Source: an uncultured Lachnospiraceae bacterium | GTDB lineage: Bacteria > Bacillota > Clostridia > Lachnospirales > Lachnospiraceae | Length of the DNA: 15,788 bases | Direction: 5' to 3' | Assembly (NCBI GenBank): GCA_948688495.1 | Contig: CAPQSW010000051.1 | Location: 1 to 15,788, forward strand | Shown here: positions 7,487-14,275 of the stretch, in pieces | Numbering within the stretch: the stretch's first letter is position 1 | Layout: each line of letters begins with the position of its first letter | The notes under the pieces: generated by a model | Told to the model about the DNA's origin: nothing | Databases searched by the model: none | The model's input: the letters and a program-made list of their open reading frames with translations, nothing else | Translations under genes and position numbers: made by a program

Positions 7487-9013
7487 ATGGCGAGAATAAA
7501 TGTAAACAACCTGACATTTTCCTATGAAGGAAGTTTTGATAATATTTTTGAAGATGTATCTTTTTCTGTAGATACGGATTGGAATCTTGGATTTATTGGG
7601 CGTAATGGCAAAGGGAAGACAACCTTTCTGCAGTTGTTATTGGGAAAGTATCAATATACAGGCAGCATCACATCCTCGACGGTGTTTGATTATTTTCCCT
7701 ACGACATTTCAGGAGAGCAGATGCAGAATTTGGCAGTGGATTTCCTGGATGAAATAAAACCGCAGTGTGAACTGTGGCGTGTGATCTGTGAATTGGAACA
7801 GTTATGCGGCAATACAGAAATTCTTTACAGGCCTTTTGAAACGCTCAGTCCCGGTGAGCGTACGAAAATTTTATTGTCTGTATTATTTTCCGGTGAGAAT
7901 GATTTTCTGTTGATTGACGAGCCGACAAACCATCTGGATGAGAGCTCCAGGGAAGATGTAAAAAGGTATTTGTCTGCCAAGAAAGGTTTCATTCTTGTAT
8001 CACATGACAGGGATTTGCTGGATAGCTGCATTGACCATGTGCTTGTACTGGGCAGGCAGAGGATTGAGGTACAGAAGGGGAATTTTTCGAGCTGGTGGGA
8101 GAACAAACAGCGCCGGGATCAGTTTGCCAGAGAAGAGGATGAGAGACACCGAAAGGAAATCAGCAAGTTAAAGCAGGCGGCAGCTCAGGCTGTGACATGG
8201 GCCGATAAAAACGAAAGTACGAAAATAGGAATTGATCCCATAAAGGATCATGACAGATGTATCGGCACAAGGGCTTATATCGGTGCAAAGACAAAGAAGA
8301 TGCAAAAAAGAGTGAAGCAGATGCAGAATCGCATAAACAGGGAGATAGAAGAAAAGGAGGGACTTTTGGCGGATTTAGAGCAGCAGGTGGATTTAAAGAT
8401 TATGCCGCTTACGCATCACAAGGAAACACTTGTATCTATCCGGGATTACTCCTTAAAATATGCGGATGCAGAAACGCTCCTTTTGGAAGATTTGACGTTT
8501 TCTATCCACAGAGGAGAGAGAGTTGCTCTGCATGGGAAAAATGGATGTGGGAAATCAACACTAATAAAAATGATCCTGCAAAAAACAGATTCTGTAAAAA
8601 CTTGCTTACCGGTCGTGGAATCCGGGTTCTGTGAGACAGCGTCAGGGCTTGTGATCTCATATGTCAATCAGGATACTTCCATGTTAAAGGGCAGTATTTC
8701 CAAATTTTGTATAGAACAGGGGATAGAAGAACATTTGTTTTGCGCAATTTTAAGACAACTGGATATGGAACGGGTGCAGTTTTTGAAAAACATGGAGGAC
8801 TATTCAAAAGGGCAGAAGAAGAAAGTATTGCTGGCGGCAAGCCTGCTTACCCCGGCGCATCTGTATGTATGGGATGAGCCGCTCAACTATATCGATGTGT
8901 TTTCCAGGATGCAGATAGAAGATTTGCTATTGAAGTATCAGCCAACCATGCTTTTTGTGGAGCACGATACAAGATTCCGCGAAAGAGCAGCAACGCGGGT
9001 GATTGAATTGTAA
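7487..9013 (+). CDS. ABC-F ribosomal protection protein, Lsa family
   Basis: The 508-residue soluble protein has two ATPase domains and no membrane segments. ABC-F proteins of this kind bind the ribosomal E site and displace antibiotics. Lsa members typically protect against lincosamides, streptogramin A and pleuromutilins. Domain 1 has Walker A GRNGKGKT (38-45), signature LSPGE (120-124) and Walker B ending D144-E145 in IDEPTNHLD. A charged helical linker follows, roughly residues 205-310. Domain 2 has GKNGCGKS (350-357), YSKGQ (439-443) and D463-E464 in WDEPLNYID. The length and the N-terminus (MARINVNNLTFSY) fit Lsa proteins of about 490-500 residues. I chose ATG 7487 because AAGGAGG lies 7 bases upstream. 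The frame is open back to 7379, but that part lies in the leader. Expression is probably inducible through the attenuator. The exact drug range cannot be read from sequence. Confidence 0.9.
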   Translation: MARINVNNLTFSYEGSFDNIFEDVSFSVDTDWNLGFIGRNGKGKTTFLQLLLGKYQYTGSITSSTVFDYFPYDISGEQMQNLAVDFLDEIKPQCELWRVICELEQLCGNTEILYRPFETLSPGERTKILLSVLFSGENDFLLIDEPTNHLDESSREDVKRYLSAKKGFILVSHDRDLLDSCIDHVLVLGRQRIEVQKGNFSSWWENKQRRDQFAREEDERHRKEISKLKQAAAQAVTWADKNESTKIGIDPIKDHDRCIGTRAYIGAKTKKMQKRVKQMQNRINREIEEKEGLLADLEQQVDLKIMPLTHHKETLVSIRDYSLKYADAETLLLEDLTFSIHRGERVALHGKNGCGKSTLIKMILQKTDSVKTCLPVVESGFCETASGLVISYVNQDTSMLKGSISKFCIEQGIEEHLFCAILRQLDMERVQFLKNMEDYSKGQKKKVLLAASLLTPAHLYVWDEPLNYIDVFSRMQIEDLLLKYQPTMLFVEHDTRFRERAATRVIEL

Positions 9014-9067
9014 GAGAATTAGAGTCGGCAGCAGTATTGAAACGTAACAAATCCCGAACGGTGATAT

Positions 9068-9106
9068 GAGAGACCGGCAAGCAAAATAATTGCCTGCCGG
9101 TCTCTC
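9068..9106. terminator. Strong bidirectional hairpin between convergent genes
   Basis: GAGAGACCGGCA (9068-9079) pairs perfectly with TGCCGGTCTCTC (9095-9106). After one A/C mismatch, GCA/TGC extends the stem around a 7-base loop. It lies between the ABC-F stop codon and the end of the chemotaxis gene. No clear T tract follows on either strand, but the 15-pair GC-rich stem in this position makes a shared terminator likely. Confidence 0.7.
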
Positions 9107-9116
9107 AATGGTTGCC

Positions 9117-11156
9117 TTATTTGAACATATCCAATATTTCTTTAATCGCTTCTACATTCGACTGGTTCAAATCTGCTATTTTAATGATAGACTCAGCAGT
9201 TTGGGTGGTCATGTCATTTTTGACGATGATACCGTCCACGCCCTGTTCATTGTCATTCGATGCCATCCTGACATTATTAATCTGACTGCGAATATTCGTT
9301 GCGCTTTCCGAGAACGCAGAAGTTTTATTATGGATGCCGTGAATAACTTCCCGTATATCGTTTACCACAGCTTCGTATTGGCCGGACATATCTGCAAATT
9401 CCTGAAATTTCCCGGATACATCTGTTTCCATAAACGCAATGATATCTTCAAAACACATCTTAATACTTTCGATACTTTTGTTTGCATCTACGCACAGCTC
9501 CTGAATCTGGTTAACTGTTTCGGATGAATTTTCAGCCAGGCTTCCGATTTCTCCGGCAACGACTGCAAATCCCCTTCCGGCCTCGCCCGCTCTTGCAGCC
9601 TCAATGGAAGCATTTAGTGAGAGAAGATTTGTCTGGCTTGTAATATCTAAAATCTGAGACGCCATCTCATTGATTTTTACAAGAGACTGAAGATTTGTCA
9701 TTGCTACCTCAATATTTCGCTTCGTCTCCTCAACCTTTTTCGTGTTGTTTGCCAATGTATCTGAGGCTGCTTTGCTCATGGCGTTTGCCGTCTGAATCAG
9801 GGTATCGCTCTTTTCATTTCCATCCTGCGCGCTGTCCGTAATATCTTCTACAATACTTTGTATTTTCTCAACTTCATCTGTAACCGTCTCTATGGACGAG
9901 TTTGTGTTAAGTATGCTGGCGGATAATTGCTCTGTTGTCGCAGAGTTGTCTTCGACGCTGTCCATCAAATCGTTTGAAGCTGTCCGCATTGTCTCAGAAC
10001 TTCCAACCAGGGATTTTGAACAATCATTTAATGTATTCAGCATCTTGCGGAATGTTACCGTAAGAGAGTTAACTGCCGTAGCAAGCTTGCCGACCTCGCT
10101 TTTATACCCGATATAGCCTTTGATCATATCGTCTTCACTCAGGTCGAGCGCTTCAATCTTCTCAATCTTTAGGATTACTTTTTTCAAAGGTTTTAAATTA
10201 ATGTTAATCATTAACCATGACATAACTGTAATCAAAAGGAAAGCAAGACTGCAGACAATGCCAAGAATCAGCCGGCTGTCGTAAACTGGTTTATAGAGTT
10301 CCTCCTTATCATTCCGGATTACAAGCGCCCATCCTCTTTCGGGGAGCGACTTAAACACAGAAAAATATTCTGTTCCGTCTTCCCCATCATATATAGTCTG
10401 TCCTGTTTCTTCCCCGCCATCAATTATGGACATAATATTTAAAAGGGATGTGTCCTCAATGTCTGTCAGAATAAGGTCGGGGTTATCGTCAAAGATATAC
10501 TGTTTTTTCTCCACATTGATCAGCGAATAAGACATATTTTCGATGCCATGTGTGGAAATGGAATTTAGCTGCTGTGAAAGTCCGTCTGTCTGAATTGCGC
10601 CTCCGACAAATCCGAGGGGGGTATCCCCATCATAAATTGGGACATACATGGAGATTATGATTTCTCCTGACGCCGGCGATTTCAGTATTCCTGTATTATA
10701 TACGCCGCCTTTTGCCGCTGTCAGACTTTGATGAAGCTGCTCAAGCGGATCGCCTTCACGCAAAACCATCCCCACCACAGAGGTGTTGGAATGCGTCAGC
10801 GTCTCTGTTTTCCAGTCGCACACATACATCCCCTCCCAGCCTGTGAGCGACGCAAAATATTCTGAATTATAATTTTGCAATTCTTCCTGTATTGCCTTAT
10901 CATCTGGATTCTGTAATAAAGCTTTGATGTCTGGTTCTTTGGAAAATGACATGAGCTGTTTCTCGGCATTTAATATGTACTCATCAATTAACTTTGTCTT
11001 TGCCTCCAAAGATGTCTGCATGCTGTTTTCTACATCATTGATGAGCATAGATGTAATATTCCGATTTGAAATGTAAAATACCGCCCCCATAGAAATTACT
11101 GTGATAGCTGCAACAATTGTTGTAATTACAGACCCCATTTTTAAGTTTTTCAACAT
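9117..11156 (-). CDS. Methyl-accepting chemotaxis protein with periplasmic-type sensor
   Basis: A 679-residue membrane chemoreceptor that would signal to CheA/CheW. Transmembrane helix 1 is about residues 8-29. An extracellular region of about 260 residues follows, consistent with a dCache domain (VYNTGILKSPASGEIIISMYVPIYDG, given here in two parts: VYNTGILKSPASG and EIIISMYVPIYDG). Transmembrane helix 2 is about 296-318, then a HAMP-like linker and a long coiled-coil signalling domain to the C-terminus. The conserved hairpin tip is E525-AGRGFAVVAGEI, preceded by TSQTNLLSLNASIEAARAG. No C-terminal receptor pentapeptide is seen. AGGAGG sits 4 bases before the ATG. No che or flagellar genes are present here, so this is an orphan receptor gene. 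Its ligand is unknown. Confidence 0.93.
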   Translation of the reverse strand: MLKNLKMGSVITTIVAAITVISMGAVFYISNRNITSMLINDVENSMQTSLEAKTKLIDEYILNAEKQLMSFSKEPDIKALLQNPDDKAIQEELQNYNSEYFASLTGWEGMYVCDWKTETLTHSNTSVVGMVLREGDPLEQLHQSLTAAKGGVYNTGILKSPASGEIIISMYVPIYDGDTPLGFVGGAIQTDGLSQQLNSISTHGIENMSYSLINVEKKQYIFDDNPDLILTDIEDTSLLNIMSIIDGGEETGQTIYDGEDGTEYFSVFKSLPERGWALVIRNDKEELYKPVYDSRLILGIVCSLAFLLITVMSWLMININLKPLKKVILKIEKIEALDLSEDDMIKGYIGYKSEVGKLATAVNSLTVTFRKMLNTLNDCSKSLVGSSETMRTASNDLMDSVEDNSATTEQLSASILNTNSSIETVTDEVEKIQSIVEDITDSAQDGNEKSDTLIQTANAMSKAASDTLANNTKKVEETKRNIEVAMTNLQSLVKINEMASQILDITSQTNLLSLNASIEAARAGEAGRGFAVVAGEIGSLAENSSETVNQIQELCVDANKSIESIKMCFEDIIAFMETDVSGKFQEFADMSGQYEAVVNDIREVIHGIHNKTSAFSESATNIRSQINNVRMASNDNEQGVDGIIVKNDMTTQTAESIIKIADLNQSNVEAIKEILDMFK

Positions 11157-11207
11157 AATACCTCCTACCTTTCTCCGACGGTAAAAATTGTTCCACTTCT
11201 AACTACA

Positions 11208-11236
11208 ACTTTAACACAAAATACACAATTTTACAA
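11208..11236 (-). promoter_or_regulatory. Promoter of the chemotaxis gene
   Basis: On the minus strand, TTGTAA (11236-11231) and TAAAGT (11213-11208) are 17 bases apart. The predicted start is about 11201, giving a leader of about 45 bases. TAAAGTTG resembles a sigma-28 -35 element, but no GCCGATAA follows, so sigma-A is the better reading. Confidence 0.5.
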
Positions 11237-11310
11237 TCTCTATTGATAACTGCTTTTTATACCTGATAAACGTCAAATTATCCCATCATATGGAATTCAA
11301 ATTTCAAAAA

Positions 11311-11319
11311 TGATATAGT
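11311..11319 (+). promoter_or_regulatory. Extended -10 promoter of the lipoprotein gene
   Basis: TGATATAGT is an extended -10 element 27 bases upstream of the lipoprotein start. The -35 position is poor. AGGAGG at 11333-11338 follows at the right distance from the ATG. Confidence 0.5.
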
Positions 11320-11345
11320 GTTTCCATAAAAAAGGAGGAATACTT

Positions 11346-12407
11346 ATGAGAAAAAGTAAAATATGGAAAGTGAAATTATGTAATTGGGTATTTGTCATAG
11401 CGGTCTGTTTTTTACTGTGTGTTTCTACTGCCTGCGGCAGCGGTGGCAATCAGCGGCAAGATGCAGATACGTCTGTAATTACTGATTTGGCGGGAGAGCC
11501 TTCGGATTATGCGATAAAGGAGAATTGGATGAAAATCCCTGAAATTACGCATGAAGTAGATACCTTCTATCTTTATCCTACCAGCTATACTGACGAGTCG
11601 GAGGATGCAAAGCCAATCTGTGACATAGACAATGAAAAAGTGCAGGCTAGGGCTAGACTGATTTATGAAAATCAGGCGACAGTCTATGAGGAATCTACCA
11701 ATGTGTTTGCACCATTTTACCGTCAGAGCAATATCTATCAGGTTGCAGGCATGAGTAATGAGGAATTGGAGGAGTATCAGCTACAGGAACAGCGTACGGA
11801 TGTTTATGCCGCACTGGATTATTACTTTGAGAATTATAATGAAGGCAGGCCGTTTATCATTGCCGGCCATTCTCAGGGTTCCATTATGACAAAGATTGTT
11901 CTTGGAGAGTATATGCAGGCGCATCCAGAATATTATGAGCGTATGGTTGCGGCATATCCCATCGGTTATTCCATAACCAGCGATTGGCTGAAAGAACACC
12001 CATATCTGAAATTTGCCGAGGGAGCGGATGACACTGGCGTCATTGTTTCCTGGAACACAGAAGGAATAGGGAATAAGGGGCAGCATAATCTGGTTGTGGA
12101 GCCCAATGCCATTAGTATCAATCCTATAAACTGGAAGCGGGACAATACTTACGCAGGATTTGAGGAAAATCTGGGCAGCCGTATTATGAATGAAGATACA
12201 GGAGAGTACGAGATTGTGAAAGGAATTGCAGACGCGCAGGTAGATACAGAGCGGGGCGTTGTCATCTGCACAACTGAAGATGTAGAATATGCGCCCGCAG
12301 CTTTATTTGGACCAGAAAGTCTGCACTCGCATGATTATGATTTTTATTATGAGAACTTGCGGGATAATGTAAAAACGAGAGTGGAAGCTTTTTTGAAAAC
12401 GAGGTAG
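11346..12407 (+). CDS. DUF3089-type alpha/beta-hydrolase lipoprotein
   Basis: The 353-residue protein begins with a basic stretch and a hydrophobic core, then a lipobox-like VSTAC. C30 would be lipidated and anchor it to the outer face of the membrane. The rest resembles the DUF3089 family of serine hydrolases. It has DTFYLYPTSY near the start of the domain, the nucleophile elbow GHSQG with S176 (about 11871-11873), and a late SHDYDFYYENL with H329 as the likely catalytic histidine. Members are presumed esterases or lipases. No substrate is established, and none can be read here. AGGAGG and the ATG at 11346 are well spaced. It is divergent from the chemotaxis gene. The MITE-like element begins 8 bases after its TAG stop, so its normal terminator may have been displaced. 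Confidence 0.88.
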   Translation: MRKSKIWKVKLCNWVFVIAVCFLLCVSTACGSGGNQRQDADTSVITDLAGEPSDYAIKENWMKIPEITHEVDTFYLYPTSYTDESEDAKPICDIDNEKVQARARLIYENQATVYEESTNVFAPFYRQSNIYQVAGMSNEELEEYQLQEQRTDVYAALDYYFENYNEGRPFIIAGHSQGSIMTKIVLGEYMQAHPEYYERMVAAYPIGYSITSDWLKEHPYLKFAEGADDTGVIVSWNTEGIGNKGQHNLVVEPNAISINPINWKRDNTYAGFEENLGSRIMNEDTGEYEIVKGIADAQVDTERGVVICTTEDVEYAPAALFGPESLHSHDYDFYYENLRDNVKTRVEAFLKTR

Positions 12408-12415
12408 AATTATTT
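12408..12415 (+). repeat. Left target-site duplication, AATTATTT
   Basis: AATTATTT lies directly before the left end of the MITE-like element and is repeated exactly at 12645-12652, directly after its right end. This is the signature of insertion by a transposase making an 8-base staggered cut. Confidence 0.75.
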
Positions 12416-12644
12416 GTAACCGTTCAGCCAGCCGGAAAAATAGAGGAAAATCGTGCTTGCACGAATTTTGCAAGATTTATTTCGGCTGAGGCAACGCCAT
12501 TTTATGAGCAAAGTTAGCATTTGTCCTAAGGAGGGACCCATGAAGTGGGAGGATGCCTTAGGGCTTGTAGAACGGTCAAGAAAGGATAAAGCAGCGGGAA
12601 AGTGCTGCAGGCGCCTTTGCGAATGGCGTGGGCGGAATAGTTAC
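12416..12644. mobile_element. 229-base MITE-like element
   Basis: The left end GTAACCGTTCAGCC (12416-12429) and right end GGCGGAATAGTTAC (12631-12644) are inverted repeats matching at 11 of 14 positions. Both sides are flanked by AATTATTT. The interior is highly structured. A stem-loop at 12430-12487 has outer AGCCG/CGGCT and inner AAAAT-CGTGC pairing with GCACG-A-ATTTT. CCTAAGG (12525-12531) pairs with CCTTAGG (12556-12562), and GCAGC (12591-12595) with GCTGC (12604-12608). No transposase is encoded, so it would depend on an enzyme acting in trans. A related end occurs after purL. The family is not one I can name. Confidence 0.7.
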
Positions 12645-12668
12645 AATTATTTTATTAGTTGTAAATAA
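12540..12668 (+). CDS. Small hypothetical protein in the MITE-like element
   Basis: A 42-codon frame begins with ATG at 12540, 6 bases after AAGGAGG (12528-12534). Its product starts MKWEDALGLVERSRKDKAAG and ends in a Cys- and Arg-rich tail. It is basic, soluble and without a signal peptide. The last codons run through the right inverted repeat and the flanking duplication into host DNA, so its C-terminus depends on the insertion site. The ribosome binding site and start lie in the CCTAAGG/CCTTAGG hairpin, which would hide them. It is not recognised. It may be translated, or the frame may be incidental to an element selected for RNA structure. Confidence 0.4.
   Translation: MKWEDALGLVERSRKDKAAGKCCRRLCEWRGRNSYNYFISCK
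12645..12652 (+). repeat. Right target-site duplication, AATTATTT
   Basis: Exact copy of 12408-12415, directly after the right inverted repeat of the MITE-like element. Confidence 0.75.
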
Positions 12669-12674
12669 AACTGC

Positions 12675-12703
12675 TTGACAATATTATAAAATTATTGTAT
12701 AGT
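12675..12703 (+). promoter_or_regulatory. Promoter of tRNA-Thr
   Basis: TTGACA (12675-12680) and TATAGT (12698-12703) are separated by 17 bases. The first hexamer is perfect consensus. The predicted start is about 12710, giving a 5' extension of about 29 bases on the tRNA precursor. The MITE-like element lies immediately upstream but does not disturb the promoter. Confidence 0.85.
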
Positions 12704-12738
12704 GGATAGGTCAGTTGGGCGCAGTCCAATATACAAAC

Positions 12739-12811
12739 GCTGCTGTGGCTCAGTCGGTAGAGCGTCGCATTGGTAGTGCGGAGGTCACGGGTCCGATTCC
12801 CGTCAGCAGCT
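12739..12811 (+). tRNA. tRNA-Thr (anticodon GGT)
   Basis: GCTGCTG (12739-12745) pairs with CAGCAGC (12804-12810), with T12811 as discriminator. The D stem is GCTC/GAGC. The anticodon loop TTGGTAG (12770-12776) gives anticodon GGT at 12772-12774, reading ACC and ACT threonine codons. The anticodon stem closes with a T-G wobble. The T stem is ACGGG/CCCGT, but its loop reads TCCGATT, with C where nearly all tRNAs have T at position 55. CCA is not encoded. Confidence 0.93.
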
Positions 12812-12815
12812 TGAT

Positions 12816-12851
12816 ACAAAAGCCTTGAGTATTCAAGGCTTTTGTTATTTC
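12816..12851 (+). terminator. Intrinsic terminator of tRNA-Thr
   Basis: ACAAAAGCCTTGA (12816-12828) pairs perfectly over 13 bases with TCAAGGCTTTTGT (12833-12845) around the loop GTAT. The T-rich right arm and TATTTCT follow. Confidence 0.88.
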
Positions 12852-13138
12852 TGTGTGGTAGCTCGTTACATTCTGATTTGTGAATTTGTTACCATTTTGT
12901 TACCATCATGCAAAATGGGTTACAATCCCCTGAAAAGCCTATGAATCAGCCAATTATATTTATATGCGGTTCTCTTCTTCAGAAAGTGGGCAAATTCCCT
13001 TTTAATATCCATTCTGCGGGATTTCCCAAAGTGGAATAAGAATCGTCTTAAAATTGATTCTACGAAGTCAGAACCGGGAATGGTTTAATGGAAGAAAAAT
13101 AAAAGCGGATAAAAACACAAAAAGAATTAAAAAAGTTG
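12846..13138. other. Non-coding stretch after tRNA-Thr
   Basis: No credible gene is seen on either strand. The only structure noted is the tandem repeat and inverted copy at 12885-12925, listed separately. This is the expected place for an integrated element's left boundary, but I found no copy of the tRNA 3' end further right in the window. Confidence 0.6.
12885..12925. repeat. Tandem 11-base repeat with inverted copy
   Basis: TTTGTTACCAT occurs twice back to back (12885-12895 and 12896-12906). ATGCAAAATGGGTTACAA (12908-12925) is an imperfect inverted copy. Such clusters near a tRNA often bind a recombinase or a replication protein, but nothing here identifies the binder. Confidence 0.5.
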
Positions 13139-13167
13139 TTGACTTTAGAAATAAATTTGGAGATAAT
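13139..13167 (+). promoter_or_regulatory. Promoter of the short leader RNA
   Basis: TTGACT (13139-13144) and GATAAT (13162-13167) are 17 bases apart. The predicted start is near 13174, about 40 bases upstream of a terminator hairpin and 117 bases before the broken gene at 13291. Confidence 0.6.
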
Positions 13168-13173
13168 ATAAGA

Positions 13174-13265
13174 AGATAGAAAATGAGAAGTAAAATTTGA
13201 TATAGAGTAGGCTTTAGGAGAAGCAGATTGTCATTCGTGGCAGTCTTTTTGCTTCTCCTTTTTTA
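13174..13265 (+). ncRNA. Putative short leader RNA ending in a terminator
   Basis: The promoter at 13139-13167 and the terminator at 13216-13264 would give an RNA of about 90 bases, with no credible ORF inside. It lies directly upstream of a ribosome binding site and a broken frame, so it most likely was the attenuated leader of an integrated element's first gene. The start is predicted, not observed. Confidence 0.4.
13216..13264 (+). terminator. Intrinsic terminator in the leader RNA
   Basis: AGGAGAAGCA (13216-13225) pairs with TGCTTCTCCT (13250-13259). GATTG (13226-13230) and CAGTC (13241-13245) extend the stem after a TTTT bulge. Six T follow (13259-13264). Confidence 0.8.
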
Positions 13266-13290
13266 TTGTTTGAATATTGGAGAAAGGAAA

Positions 13291-13728
13291 ATGGGTCATG
13301 GGAACTACAGATAGAAAGGTTAGGTTGAATACGAAAAGTATCAGAGTGGTTATGATGGTATAAATTTCCAGTACAAAATAGGTCTTGACGGAATTAAGGA
13401 TTTGGATTTTGAAGGAAAGAAGCCAAACACAGCAAAAAAGTCTATTGTAGAATTTCAGGGAAAAGGCGGCCTGGTAAGTGGGTATATCAATCCTGCACAT
13501 TAGCTATATGCAGATAACAGAAAACCTTTTGGTATTGTAGATGCCATAAAACTGGAGGTACTTAAAAATGATGTGTTGGAATATCTCAAGAATCGTTTAC
13601 AAGAACAGTTGCAGGACAAGTATTCAGATGAATATATCCAAAAGTTAAGGATAACTCGGATAGAGGTCAACATAACTTTGCCCTGTGTAGGAAAAGCGAC
13701 GCCATATTCGCAAAAGAACAATAGCTGA
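13291..13728 (+). pseudogene. Gene-like frame broken by three in-frame TAG codons
   Basis: Starting at ATG 13291, 8 bases behind a GGAGAAAGG ribosome binding site, a single frame runs to TGA at 13726-13728. It is interrupted only by TAG at 13312, 13321 and 13501. Between and after these it reads like protein: VEYEKYQSGYDGINFQYKIG, then FGIVDAIKLEVLKNDVLEYL, then KLRITRIEVNITLPCVGK. The last part is vaguely like initiator proteins of mobile elements, but I cannot assign a family. All three stops are one C-to-T change from CAG (Gln). Decay is the simplest reading. A TAG-recoding element is the alternative. Its end from about 13690 overlaps the IS3 remnant, so the original C-terminus is probably lost. 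Confidence 0.55.
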
Positions 13729-14189
13729 GATTGTTTCTTTTATCCAGCAAAACTTAACCCATTATACGGTACCCCAGCTTTGCAACGCCTTGAAATTTCC
13801 AAGGAGTACCTATTACAAAGCTCTGGTTTGTGTACCCTCAAAGCAGCGGTATGGGGCAGTTAAAAAATGCCGTACGTTCAATGGCAGCGGGATTTCCTGC
13901 AGCATAAAACGGGTTCAGCGGCATATGGCAGAGCAAGGGCTTCGCTCGGATCCTGAAGATCAGGGAGATACTGCATTCATTTAGCCGGAAGGGAAACCCT
14001 TATGATAATGCCTGTATCGAATCTTTCCATTCTGTACTGAAAAAAGAAGAAATCTACCTTCATAATTATCAGGATTCTAAAGAGGCCCGAAGGGCAATCT
14101 TTGAATACATAGAGGGCTGGTATAACCGTAAGCGGATACACAGTGCTATTGGTTATATGACACCTCAGCAAAAGGAGGACGAGGAATAA
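13694..14189 (+). pseudogene. IS3-family transposase (OrfB) with internal deletion
   Basis: Two parts of an IS3-type OrfB remain. About 13694-13950, in one frame, reads KRRHIRKRTIAEIV, then FPRSTYYKALV and CSIKRVQRHMAEQGLRS, the N-terminal region of these enzymes. About 13960-14189, in another frame, reads LHSFSRKGNPYDNACIESFH, then KKEEIYLHNYQ and YNRKRIHSAIGYMTPQQ, the end of the rve catalytic domain. E at 14019-14021 (CIESF) is the last residue of the DDE triad. The segment holding both aspartates is deleted near 13950-13960, so the enzyme is dead. OrfA and the left inverted repeat are missing too. The copy sits between two other element fragments. Confidence 0.85.
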
Positions 14190-14242
14190 AAAAGCAGCAT
14201 AATCTTTCAACTTTTTTTGTCCAAAGTATTGACATAGGTCCA
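14190..14242 (+). mobile_element. Right-end region of the IS3 remnant
   Basis: After the transposase stop there is a T-rich stretch, then GTCCAAAGTATTGACATAGG, the kind of short non-coding terminal region seen in IS3 elements. The exact end is uncertain because the left inverted repeat is missing. The recombinase frame becomes recognisable from about 14249. Confidence 0.4.
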
Positions 14243-14275
14243 AATGTATGCAGTGTCAGAAATACGAACCCCGGT

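Noticed and set aside
11190..11213. Sigma-28 promoter for the chemotaxis gene
   Set aside because: TAAAGTTG fits a -35, but no GCCGATAA-like -10 lies at the required distance.
12453..12668. Longer frame beginning at 12453 through the MITE-like element
   Set aside because: It starts inside a hairpin without a ribosome binding site. Only the ATG at 12540 is supported.
12885..12925. CRISPR array
   Set aside because: There are only two adjacent 11-base copies without spacers, and no cas gene in the window.
13231..13721. Minus-strand frames over the triple-TAG region
   Set aside because: No ribosome binding sites, and products rich in Phe, Leu and Ile as expected for the reverse of a Lys- and Glu-rich coding frame.
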